DNA from: Emiliania huxleyi CCMP1516 | Taxonomy: Eukaryota > Haptophyta > Isochrysidales > Noelaerhabdaceae | Direction of reading: 5' to 3' | NCBI RefSeq assembly: GCF_000372725.1 | Contig: NW_005199926.1 | Span: forward strand, 484,778-548,777 | DNA: 64,000 nt | In this document: positions 10,555-20,100 of the stretch, one piece after another | How the letters are laid out: each line of letters opens with the position of its first letter | Position numbering within the stretch: position 1 is the stretch's first letter | Made by a program: the position numbers and the translations under genes | The notes under the pieces: generated by a model | What the model was told of the DNA's origin: nothing | The model's input: only the letters and a program-made list of their open reading frames with translations | Database searches by the model: none

Positions 10555-11524
10555 AGCATAAGTGCGGTCAGCAACCACCACCCATCCAGGGGCAGGGCCG
10601 GGGAGCCGCTGCCCGAATCTTTTCCTTTCTCGGCCCGCGCGGGAGTCGCTTAGCCTTAGTGCTTAGACGTTAGAGAGAGATTTTAGAAAACCAACAAGAA
10701 ATCACGACTCCCACAGTGATTTGGGCTCGGCAGCTTGTCAGCCCTCAGCCGAAGCTGGGGCCGGTCCCGTAGCCGAGAGAGGCGGCTCCCGTGGAGCGTG
10801 TGGTGCACGTGCTTGTTCGGACGCAAAGTGCCAGAGCGCGCCCGTAATCCAAACGAGGGATGGGACGAGGACAGGGTCCCCTGTAAAGAAGAAAGAAAGA
10901 AAGAAAAGAGATAACCCAGGTAGGTAGGTAGGTAGAAAGGTGAAGAACAGCCAGGCTCGGACTGGACACCAACGCGGTATGGGTGGACGCTGGACAGATG
11001 ATGACGACACGCACGAGCGACACACAGACACAAACAAGCTCACAAGACACACAGCCAGCTGGCTGCCACACACCCTGAGTTTTGGCGTACACATAACTCA
11101 AGGCCACATCCTCCCTGTCGCCCCCCCCAGCACTCCAAGGTGCCAAGAGAAACAAACAAGGGCACAACAAACAACAGACGACAGGAAGTGACATGTGAGG
11201 CTAGAGCAGCATGCTCCACCTCTAGCAATCTCTCCGGCCGGCCGGCGAGGCACGGACGAGACCGTATGTGGGGTCTAGTGAGGTGTCTATGGACGCCCTC
11301 CTCATGGGCTAGCTGCCTGCGGCTAGCCCTAATCTCGCACTCACGGACAGTGACAATCAAATGGGTGAGTGTTTGCGAGCTGAGGCGCAAGGGAGGGATG
11401 GGAGACGTGTCGTGCGAGGCGTGAACAAAAAATTCTCTCGGCATCGTCGCGCCTCGCGGCCTCGCGGGCGCGGGGCGAGGAGAGCTTGGAGAGAGGTGAG
11501 CTACGACGGTTCGTGGCGTCCTTC
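10555..11524. other. Intergenic region with a dispersed repeat
   Basis: No gene seen. Positions 10,882-11,010 carry a dispersed element described separately; the remainder shows short purine-rich and CA-rich tracts only. Confidence 0.5.
10882..11010 (-). repeat. SINE-like dispersed repeat, family 1 copy A
   Basis: Contains a gaaagaaagaaagaaaa tract, a gtaggtaggtaggtag tract and about 80 bp (gaagaacagccaggctcgga onward) repeated in opposite orientation at 62,330-62,425. The minus-strand tail (ctgggttatctcttttcttt...) resembles tails at 24,798-24,840 and 26,229-26,275. It has no ORF, so a short non-autonomous retroelement is the simplest reading. Confidence 0.65.
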
Positions 11525-12499
11525 ATGAAGCTGCTGGCCCTTGGAGCCGTTGCGCCTGTACTCTGGCTAACGCCCGCCAGCCGCCGGTCAGCGACGCCGA
11601 GAGCTCCATGGGCATGCAGTTCCAGCCGCCAGTCTGCGGTCAGCATGCAGTTCCGCGCGCCAGGCGCTGAGGTGCCAAACCCATACGCGGCACTTGGCGT
11701 GAGCCCGGATGCCTCCGCCGACGAGATCAAAAAGGCCTTCCGCAAAAAGGCGACGGCACTGCACCCCGACAGGAATAACGGCGGCGACGAGGAGTTTCAG
11801 GCGGTTGGACAGGCTTACGAGATCTTAAAGGACCCGGAGAAGCGCCGCGAGTTCGACCTGACTGGCACTGTTGGCGGCGGCGGCATGGGCGGGGGCGGCC
11901 CGAGCCAGGCCGCGCAGGAGGCTATGATACGCGAGTTCATGCGGCAGAATGGGTTTGGAGCAGACTTTGGGTTCGGCGGCCAGGGCCAGCAGCAGCGGCC
12001 GGCGAAGAAACCGTTCCCGCGGCCCGGCGTGGACTGCTGGATCGCGGCCGACGTGGCGGAGATCTCGCGCGCCTCACGCGCGAGCATGTTCAGCACCGAC
12101 AAGGACGAGATTCGTGCTCGCTTCGCAGGCACGCTTGGCGTGGTTTCGGCGGTCGACTCGCGTGACCGATCGGTCAAGGTGCGGGTGATGGTGTCGCCAG
12201 GCCGGGCCGCCGAAATCTGGTACGGGTCCGACGCGATTTGGGACCCGGCTGCTCTCGCGGAGGGGGGGCAGGTGCGGGTGTGCCGCGATGCCGCCGCGTT
12301 GCACCGTTCCTCTCGCGCGGCGGGCCTCGCCATAGACCTCGACAAGGACAGTGTGCGGGAGAGGTGCGCCGGCAAGACGGGCACGGTGCAGGCGGTCGAC
12401 ACCGGCGACCAGACCGCCAAGTTGCGGGTCGTGGATCGACAGGCAGGCACGGCGGTTATCTGCTGGTTCGCCATCGCGAGCCTTGTCCCAGTGGTTTAG
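11525..12499 (+). CDS. Presequence-bearing DnaJ protein with mind-bomb-like repeats
   Basis: ATG at 11,525 gives a 324-aa protein; the upstream open frame has no ATG. The N-terminus (MKLLALGAVAPVLWLTP) is a signal peptide followed by a Ser/Arg/Ala stretch, the bipartite form used for secondary plastids. A J-domain occupies about residues 41-105 (PYAALGVSPDASADEIKKAF, with HPD in LHPDRNN), so it should stimulate an Hsp70 ATPase. A Gly-rich linker follows. The C-terminal half has two related segments (FAGTLGVVSAVD... and CAGKTGTVQAVD..., each followed by a Trp-containing strand) that resemble MIB/HERC2-type repeats. Plastid location is inferred from the presequence. No intron is needed. Confidence 0.8.
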   Translation: MKLLALGAVAPVLWLTPASRRSATPRAPWACSSSRQSAVSMQFRAPGAEVPNPYAALGVSPDASADEIKKAFRKKATALHPDRNNGGDEEFQAVGQAYEILKDPEKRREFDLTGTVGGGGMGGGGPSQAAQEAMIREFMRQNGFGADFGFGGQGQQQRPAKKPFPRPGVDCWIAADVAEISRASRASMFSTDKDEIRARFAGTLGVVSAVDSRDRSVKVRVMVSPGRAAEIWYGSDAIWDPAALAEGGQVRVCRDAAALHRSSRAAGLAIDLDKDSVRERCAGKTGTVQAVDTGDQTAKLRVVDRQAGTAVICWFAIASLVPVV

Positions 12500-13180
12500 C
12501 AGGCCGGAACTCCTTGTGGAGGGTCATAGGGTGCTAGGTATAGAGCTCACGCAGAAGAATTCCAACCTCCCCGCTTTTGTTCACGCTGTACCGACCAGGC
12601 CCGTCTCGCCCTCTCGGTTAGCCGGAGCTCGGTGTGACCGCTCGCCACGCGGCAGGACCGCCTCGCCAGGGTTGCTTCCCCCAGGATTAGTGTCTTCTCG
12701 ACTCTATACTGAGGGGACGAACCAAGGGCGGCTGTGGGCGGGGCTGCGGCCGGAGCTAGCATGGCTCGTCAGAGCCGAGACCCCGGCGAGGCGGCGCTCC
12801 GATGGGCGGCCTAGCCAGTCGCGAGGTTCTAACACCGCTGCAGATCGGCGATAAATTAAACATGCCAGCGGGAGATATTCGGCTGATATGTGTAAATCTC
12901 CCGATCTCATCCCGGTGATGGACACGTGCGTGCGTCCCTTCTTGTGTTGCGTTTCGGACGTCCCTTCGTTGTGTTCTCCCCGTCCGCCAGCGAGGACGCT
13001 CAGTTGCTGGCGGCCGCAGTCTTTCTGTGACCCACCCACCTCTCCCTTCTGTTTTGTCTGGGGGGCCTACTCTGATCTCTGTGAATTCGCGGAGCGAAAA
13101 AATTTTATACGGAATACCTCCATTTTGGGGCCTCGTTTGGAATACGTATTCCGGAATACGTGTGTGGAATACGGCCTAAA
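12500..13180. other. Intergenic spacer, nothing recognised
   Basis: No domain-bearing ORF or RNA gene recognised on either strand. The right end (13,085-13,170) becomes AT-richer with recurrent ggaatacg motifs and leads into a dispersed repeat. Confidence 0.45.
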
Positions 13181-13300
13181 ACTGCAATTTTATGTATCTA
13201 AAAAGTGAGTGCAGAAGATTTGGGGGGGGGGGGGGTTACGGAATACGGCCCTTTTGGAGGTCATTTGGAATACGTGGAATACGTATTCACAGAGTAGGCG
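13180..13300 (+). repeat. Dispersed repeat, family 2 copy A (diverged)
   Basis: Shares the arrangement ttttatgtat-taaaa-gtgag-gca-aga-ttt, then a long G-run, then repeated ggaatacg motifs with the copy at 44,300-44,415 (there ggaaacg motifs). The third copy is inverted at 25,180-25,290. The palindromic ggaatacgtattcc occurs at 13,138-13,151. Confidence 0.5.
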
Positions 13301-13475
13301 GGTGGGGAGGGGTTTCTCCTGCGGAGTCGTGCGTGCGCGGGGCTCCTCTTTGCGAATACTCCCTACATGCATCTCGCACCCGTTCTACGCGAGACGACTA
13401 CGCGGACCACCAAACACACAAAAGAAAGATGAGGTCGAGACGCCGTCGCCACTCTGCCGTCGAGGAAGTCGAAAA

Positions 13476-14348
13476 ATGCTCGGTCTCTCGTGGCTCCGGC
13501 GCCGGCCGCTCTCGAACGGTGGAGGGGGCGACGCAGCGCGACCGCGCTCGCCAGCTACCACTACGGCGGCTGTGCCCACAGCACCCGCCGCGTCGCTGAG
13601 TGAAGACTGCGCCATGATCTCGGCGGCAATCATGGCGCGGACAGCTGTTCGACGGCGTGAAGGCCGCGTGCGGCTCGCTCGTTGCCTCCGCGATGCGGTC
13701 GCGGCTGAGATGCGGCAGCGTGCGAGTCGCCTCCAGGTCGTGCGAGCCAATGCCTGCCTGCGTGCAGAGCGGCAGAAGGCTTGCCGGGAGCTTCTCGACG
13801 TGCCGCTCTTGCTTCTGGCTGCTCCCAGCGACGACGTGCTCGCTGCGAGCGAGCACGCAAAGGAGATGGACGTCAGCGGCTTTGACTTCGCCGCGAGCGA
13901 CCACGCGCTGCACGCCCTTCGTGGCGACTGCCGCGACTGCGTCACACGCCTGACTCATGTTCTCGACGCTGCGGAGCGCGGGTCGAAACGGCGGGTTGAC
14001 AAGATCGCGGAAGATGAGGCGGCAGCTGCGGCGGTCGTGGCAGCCAAGGCCCAGGCAGACGAGGTGGCACGCCTGGCCGAGACGCGAGCACGTTCGGCGA
14101 CCCTGGCTGCCGAGATTCGTGAGTCACGGGCGCGAGATGCCGAGGCGCGCGCGCTGGCGAGGTTGGCAGAGGTCAATGCGCTGCTCTCGACCAACCACAT
14201 CAGCCCCAAAGCCAAACGCCACAAGGGCGTCATCCCAGCGAGGCCGCGGCCACCGACCAACAACGGCCATCTGGGGCGAGCCATGTACGCTTCGAAGTTG
14301 GCGCATCGGCGGTCAAACGCGGAGTTCGATATCTTTTCTGACTTGTGA
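13476..14348 (+). CDS. Hypothetical coiled-coil protein
   Basis: ATG at 13,476 (MLGLSWLRRRPLSNGG) gives 290 aa. The frame stays open upstream to 13,209, but that part overlaps a repeat and a G-run, so I prefer this start. Residues about 45-110 and 160-240 are Ala/Arg/Glu-rich helices typical of coiled coils (VARLAETRARSATLAAEIRE). The C-terminus is basic and ends NAEFDIFSDL. There is no signal peptide or membrane segment. I do not recognise the family. Codon use matches neighbouring genes, which supports a real CDS. Confidence 0.55.
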   Translation: MLGLSWLRRRPLSNGGGGDAARPRSPATTTAAVPTAPAASLSEDCAMISAAIMARTAVRRREGRVRLARCLRDAVAAEMRQRASRLQVVRANACLRAERQKACRELLDVPLLLLAAPSDDVLAASEHAKEMDVSGFDFAASDHALHALRGDCRDCVTRLTHVLDAAERGSKRRVDKIAEDEAAAAAVVAAKAQADEVARLAETRARSATLAAEIRESRARDAEARALARLAEVNALLSTNHISPKAKRHKGVIPARPRPPTNNGHLGRAMYASKLAHRRSNAEFDIFSDL

Positions 14349-15528
14349 GTGGAGCGCAGCGGCGCGGCGCGACCGCGAGCGCTTTGTTCAGGGGTGTGTG
14401 GGCGGGCTTCTTTGATCGGCAGGGGCATTGGCCTGCCAGGTCGACAGCCGAAGGCTCGGACGCGCTTCAGCGGCGTCAGCGCGTCACAAGGTTGAGCCCT
14501 CTTCCCCCCGCTGCGAAAAAGGGTCCTGAGCGTGGGGCGTGGGGCGGGGTCGCGCACAGTGGCCGCTGGCGTGTGGAAATGCAGTTACGTGTGCGACTCG
14601 GGAGGAGATCCACGCTTTTTTTCTCGTTTGTGGCATGAAGGGAGAGAATGGCCAGGAGCGGGCAGAGGTGCAGGCGTGGCAGCGCACTCCCAGCAGTGTG
14701 CACAGTGCAAGCAGAGCCGTGTGAATGTGTGGTACAAAAAGAGGATATTATACGCACGAACGTAAACACCGAAATGAGAGCCGTTTAATTCTGCCTCGAA
14801 TTCGCCGTATAAATACGACATTTTGCGCCAGTGGCTGTGAGGGAACATCACGTAACATCGCACACGAGCGGCTCGTGTGCGATGGAGGAGGATGCCAGCC
14901 CAGCAGGTGGGAAGAGCTGCCGGCGGCGCCTCTGGCGGCTCGCGCGGCCCCAAAATGAAGGTGGACGGCACTAGCAACGTGGGCACGGCCGCGCCTCCTC
15001 GTTCTTGCAGCGAGGCCGCCGCTCCGGTGACGCCGTCCGAAACGGCGAGCCGCGGCTGGGGGAGAGCACGCGCTCGGAGTATGCGCTGCGGGCACGTGCG
15101 CCGCCGGCTCCCAACTGTTGTACAACGGCGGGTAGCCCTACCGGCGGCGCGGGAGAAGGGTGCTGCGGCGTAGCAAGGCGTTGTCAGGAACGCGAGGGGC
15201 GGCGTGTGTCGCCAAGCGAGGGTCGATCCATTTGAACACCAAGGAGCGGTGGATCAAGCCCGTGCTCTCCTGATCGCGGAGAGGGGGCACACCACAGCAC
15301 CGGCTCAGCAAGCAAGCTGCTGGACCGCCACAGCAAGCTGCGGCTCCGGCCCCTTGCCGCCTGCTGCGCTCCAGCCGCGGGGCCCAGCTCTTGCCGACGC
15401 TCTTGCCGACGCCGGAAGCGCTGTCTCGACGCCCGCCCCGCGTCCCGGTGGCCCGAAGGTGGGGGCAGGTATGACCCTCTCGTCCGCGACCTCTCTCCCG
15501 ATCGCTGCGCGATGAGCTCCGCCGCCCG
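14349..15528. other. Intergenic region between convergent genes
   Basis: Contains no ORF with a recognisable domain. A perfect 13-bp hairpin lies at 14,856-14,884. The left part probably includes the 3' UTR of the coiled-coil gene and the right part that of the minus-strand YacP-like gene. Confidence 0.45.
14856..14884. other. Perfect 13-bp inverted repeat, 3-nt loop
   Basis: catcgcacacgag pairs with ctcgtgtgcgatg around the loop cgg. It lies in an intergenic region with no gene at either edge. It may form a stable RNA hairpin if transcribed, or a cruciform in DNA. Confidence 0.8.
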
Positions 15529-16581
15529 CTACTCCACCCCTCGCTCCAGCGCCTTGCGCTCGCGCTGCGTCAGCTTGCCCTGCAAGCTGCCGGAGAGCAC
15601 TCCTCTCTGCACCGCCCCCACCTGGTCCTCCAGGAAGACGGGGCGCCGCGAGCTCTCCTGCCGGTTCCACTCGCCCACCAGGGTGGCCGAGGCGGCGCGG
15701 CTGCCCTTGAGCTCCTCGACGAGCCGCTTCGTCGACATGACATTGGCTCCGTAGTTGGTCGCGGCGACCTGGATCGCGCGGTCCGCCGTGGCGGCCCATA
15801 CAGGCCGCTGCCCCTCGGCCGCGATCCTGCGCAGCTCCTGCTCAATGTAGAGATCCGCAGATGGCGTGAAGACGACGCCGAGGCCGAGATATGACTCGAC
15901 GTGATCACTGCGCGAGCCGGTGCCCGCCGAGTCGAACACGACGACAATGTCGTACCGCTTGGGCGAGTTGTACTCGACCAAGTCGTCCAGCAGCAGCCTG
16001 TCGAGCGAAGGCAAGGTGAGGTTAGGCGGAGCGCTCCACCCGCCGTTGTGCGGCGCAGACTGGGCTATCCCCCGTGTCTAGCAGCGCCTGCGAGCGCCCT
16101 CCATATCGTCGCGGTCACGACGCTTCTTCAGCCGGGCCCAATAGCCGATGACGTTGTAGCCGTCAACGAGCAGTAATGGGACGGCCGTGGTGTTGTACTT
16201 GCCCCGCGGCAGCTCGCCAAGCTCACTTGAGGCAGCCTCTGCAGCGGCGTCCGCGCCGTTTGACTTTCTCCGGAAGCTGGTGCGCTCCTTTGGAGGCCGG
16301 ACGCCGGTCCTCTGCCGAGCGCGGTAGGCGCGCACAAGCGCAATCTGCTTCCGAGCGGACAATAGAGAGTCTCCGCTCACCCGGCCTGGTGTGGCAGGCG
16401 GGGACGGCGGCGGGCCAGGCGCTGCCGGCGGGAGAGCCTTTGGCCGCCGCTTCTTCCCATCGCCTTTTGGGAACAGCCGCACGGCGCAGCGCGGTGCACA
16501 TGCTGAGAACGAACGGTGTAGGCTGAGGCTAGGCAAAGAGGGCAGGCCGAGTAAAAGTACGACCGCGATTTGCTGGGCCAT
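15529..16581 (-). CDS. NYN/YacP (Rae1-like) endoribonuclease, presequence-bearing
   Basis: Two exons: 16,581-16,088 and 15,997-15,529. The 90-bp intron (16,087-15,998) starts GC and ends AG, and joining gives DDMEGARRLLLDDLVEY, the family consensus. The start is the ATG at 16,581 (MAQQIAVVLLLGLPSLPSLS), a signal peptide followed by a basic Ser/Arg transit-like stretch; a more distal ATG at 16,644 would bury it. The NYN domain begins LLVDGYNVIGYW with the catalytic-type Asp, continues IVVVFDSAGTGSR, and includes WAATADRAIQ and GANVMSTKRLVEELK. Bacterial YacP/Rae1 cleaves mRNA on ribosomes; plastid homologues occur in plants and algae. Plastid mRNA or rRNA processing is inferred. Confidence 0.8.
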
Positions 16582-16644
16582 ATCGTTGCTCGAAGAAGCA
16601 AGGAAAGGCAAAAAGAATTTCAATTCTATTTGCCGACGCGACAA

Positions 16645-17195
16645 AGGTCCTCCAGGCGCCGTACGACCAACCGAGACAATGGTGCGCTCGCTCGCCCCGC
16701 CCGTGCCCGCGGCGGCCCGCGCGTGCGCGCGCGCGCGCGCGCGCGCGCGGTAGTAGGAGTAGGCTGCGGGTCGTACCGAACCGGTGGGTCACCACCGGTC
16801 TCTGGTCCCCGGGAGCAACGAACCGTGCAGCCAGACCATGTGCGCAAAACTGCAGCACATTCAGCGAGAAGGAGAGCACCAGCCGAGGCGCTGCCCGCCG
16901 AGGCCCGAGCACGCGAGGAAGCGCGAGACGGGGCGGCGTGGGGGCCGCCCGGCGAGCAAAACGACGGGTGCCGCGCGAGTCGCGTGCGTCAAGCAGTCGA
17001 GGCTGTCGAGGCTGTCGAGGCTGTCGAAGCTGCCGAGGAGGCCGAGGAGGCCGAGGAGGCCCCCCCCTCCCCCCCAGGGTCCCGAACCAGGGACCAGCCG
17101 ACGCGTAACGGGGAGGCGAACGCACGCGACACGACGGATGTCGAGGTCCGCAGCGACGGAGATTCACCGCCTCATATACGGTGGATTTTATTTAA
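16645..17195. other. Region upstream of LINE ORFs with simple repeats
   Basis: Holds a (GC)n tract at about 16,721-16,748 and 9-bp tandem repeats at about 16,990-17,060 (gtcgaggct and gaggccgag units). Frames are open here but low-complexity. The right part may be the 5' UTR of the LINE; no promoter is recognisable. Confidence 0.5.
16990..17062. repeat. 9-bp tandem repeats upstream of LINE
   Basis: About four copies of gtcgaggct run into about four copies of gaggccgag. Short 5' repeats of this sort often lie in LINE 5' UTRs, but the link to the element is inferred only from position. Confidence 0.6.
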
Positions 17196-20100
17196 TTGTT
17201 TGCTGTCATTACTGCGGATCTGTGCGGAGTGAGGTGGTGGATAGGGTGGGCGCTCGCAGCCGTGGCGAGTGCCGCCCTCGCCGTGCGTCACGTGAGGAAG
17301 GGCCGAGGAAGGCCACCGCGCACGCCGGCCCCACGACACAGTGAAATAGTGACAGGAGCAGCACCACCAGCCGCAGAGGCGCCTAACAGCTGCAGCAGAG
17401 CAAAACCGGAGGACCCCCCCCGCAGAGAGAAAAGAAGCGAAAAAGCCAGACGGCGCGCTCGAAAAAGAAAACGCCGTACCCGGCGCCCAGCGCCAAGGGG
17501 ATGCGAAGCGTGGACGGGGGCAGAGGTCGCCGCCCTCCCGATCCGCGCAAGAAAGAGAAGGGTGTGGGCGTGGAAGCGACACCGACGGAATGCGCGGCGG
17601 AAGGAGCGAGGGAAGCTAGACCCCGACCTAGCCTTCTACGGGGTACCCGCAGCCGAACCCATCTTGAGCCCGCTCGAGAGGGCCGACACGCGGGCGCAAC
17701 GCCTGGGAATGAGGCCCCTCATCGATGAGGACTTAGCGCACCTGGGGATACCCGCGGCCTACACGTGGCACATTCCCATCACCGAGTGGAACGCGCTCAT
17801 GAAAGCACTGCACGGAAACGGAATGAGCAAGGGCAAACAGAAAAGGGCAACCGGGAAGAAGGGGCACGAACAAGCCCACTTCGCCACCCTCAACGTATGC
17901 GGCGGGGGCCTCGAGAGCATAGAGGGGGCGATGGAGGAGATCCGGGAACTAAGGGAGAGGGGGAGCGCACCGATCCGCAACACGGGACGGGAGGCAACAA
18001 AGAAGCTGGCGGAAATCATCAGGTACATAAAAGAAGGAGGGGTGTGGCTCGCCACGCTGGCGGACACGCACCTAGGCGAGGAAGAAATGCGCGAAGTGAT
18101 AGAATATCTAGAGACGCAGGGGATAGAGGCGTGCGGGACCCCAGCTTACAAAGACCCGGCCGCGCGCGCGCTCAAAGCGGGGGTGCTGATTGTGTGGGAC
18201 CCGGACCACCTGCAAGCAAAGAGAGACGGGAAGGGAGAAGTGGCCAGGGAGGAGGTGGTGAGAGGTCGCGTCGTGAGGGTGGAGATGGAGGACGTGGCAA
18301 GCGGGCTGGAATGGACACAGATAGGAGTCTACATGCCAGTGAGGGGGCAGGCTAAGATAACGGTTGCGGCGAGCGGAGGGACGGGCGACACAGAGACCAA
18401 GGACCCCGCGCAAGACGCGTGGGAGAGTTTAAGTGACGAGCTAGACAAAGTCCATGGAGAATATATGATCGGTGGGGACTTCAACGCCGAGACGGAAGCC
18501 TTCCTACGAGGCAGAGGCAAAAAGGAACGGACTCTCTCGGACAGGATGTTCAACAGGATGCTGACCGAAGTGGGGCGAGACTTGAGAGCGATGGCGAACG
18601 ACGCAACGTACCGGACGGGCACGCAAATTGACAACTGGATAGTCACCCCGGCGCTAGCGAATGTGATGGGGCGCGTACACACCATGCCAGGCGTATGCGG
18701 GAAAGACCATGAGATCGTGGCGGTCGAATACTATGGGGCGGACGACCCAGAAGGAGAGCGGGAATACCGACCGAAAGGAGTCAGCCGGAAGTTGGACCGA
18801 GACGCCGAAGAGGCGTTCACGAAGACCGTGCAGGAAGCCTACGACACAGCGATACAAACGCAACAAGACGCGACCCCGGCAGAGAGGCTGAAAGCAATGA
18901 CAAAGGCGCTCACAGACCACGCCAATACCGTGATAAAAGAGGCGCAGGACAAGTTGCGACTAGAAAAGGAAGGGGATAAGGGCGGGCAGCCCGACGGGAC
19001 GGACGAGGATAGGGGCGACCAAGAGGGAAGCGGGCAGCAAGACACTCAACGACGGGGACGCCCCCCCATGTCACAGAGGGAGAGACTGCGATGGAAGATA
19101 GCAAAGTGGAGACGGATCACGCACGCGGTTCGGAAATGGAGCGGAACGTTGAAAACGGCCTACACAAGGAAGTGGGGGGGGAAGGGATTCTGGACACAGG
19201 AATGCCTCAGCAGCCATCTACAGACGATTGACACGCCGGACCTCTCCAACAGCGACAGACGGAAAGCGCTACTAGAGGAGTGTGAGACGCAGATCGGGAA
19301 GGCGACCTCCGAGTTCCTTGACTGTGAGGCGGAGAGGGGACAGAAATTGACGGAGAAGATGGAAGAAGTGGTCGTTGAACTGCACGGCAACGTACACATC
19401 GCGGTATTCGACATCGTACACACCGAGTCAGGAAGGAAGGCGAGGGGGGGGGAGCTCAGAGCAATGTACGTCGAGGGAGAAGAAGAGGTGACATGCCCGA
19501 GAACCAAGCAGAAGGTGAAGAAGCGAAAGGTTGTCCGAGGGGGGGCAATCCGAAAGGCGGCAGCGGAAAGGGGGATGGAGATCAATAAGAGGCGAGAGGT
19601 CGATATGAAGGCGGTAGAGGAGCTGCTAGAACTGACCCAACCCGAGACGGGGGGACAACCCACATCGAGCGAGGGGACGGAACGATTGAAGGAGGAGGTA
19701 CTCACGTGGGCGGCGTGCGAGAAGGCCATAAGACGATTCAAAAAGGGCAAGGCGGTCGGCTCGGACCTACTCGACGGATACTTACTGCGCATAGCAACGG
19801 AGGACATCCAAAAAGACTACTGGCGTCTGCTGGTAGAGATCGTCGAGACAGAAGCGTTTCCGCGGGAATGGAATGACTGGATTGCGATGCTAGCAATGAA
19901 GCCGGGGGAGGACCCGAAGGAGCTCGAACGAAGGCGCGACCTCTGGGTCCAGCCACAGTCGTTAAAAGGTCTCATGCGAATGCTCCTACCCGAATACGAT
20001 AGAGCGTGCGCGAGAGTGGTCCCCGGCTCGCAATGCGGCTTCACAGCCGGAAAGAACGCGCCAGCGCAGACACTCACCGCACGCCTGCACGCAGAAGAGT

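Noticed and set aside
13209-13475. Upstream extension of the coiled-coil ORF
   Set aside because: It runs through a dispersed repeat and a G homopolymer; the ATG at 13,476 gives a cleaner start.
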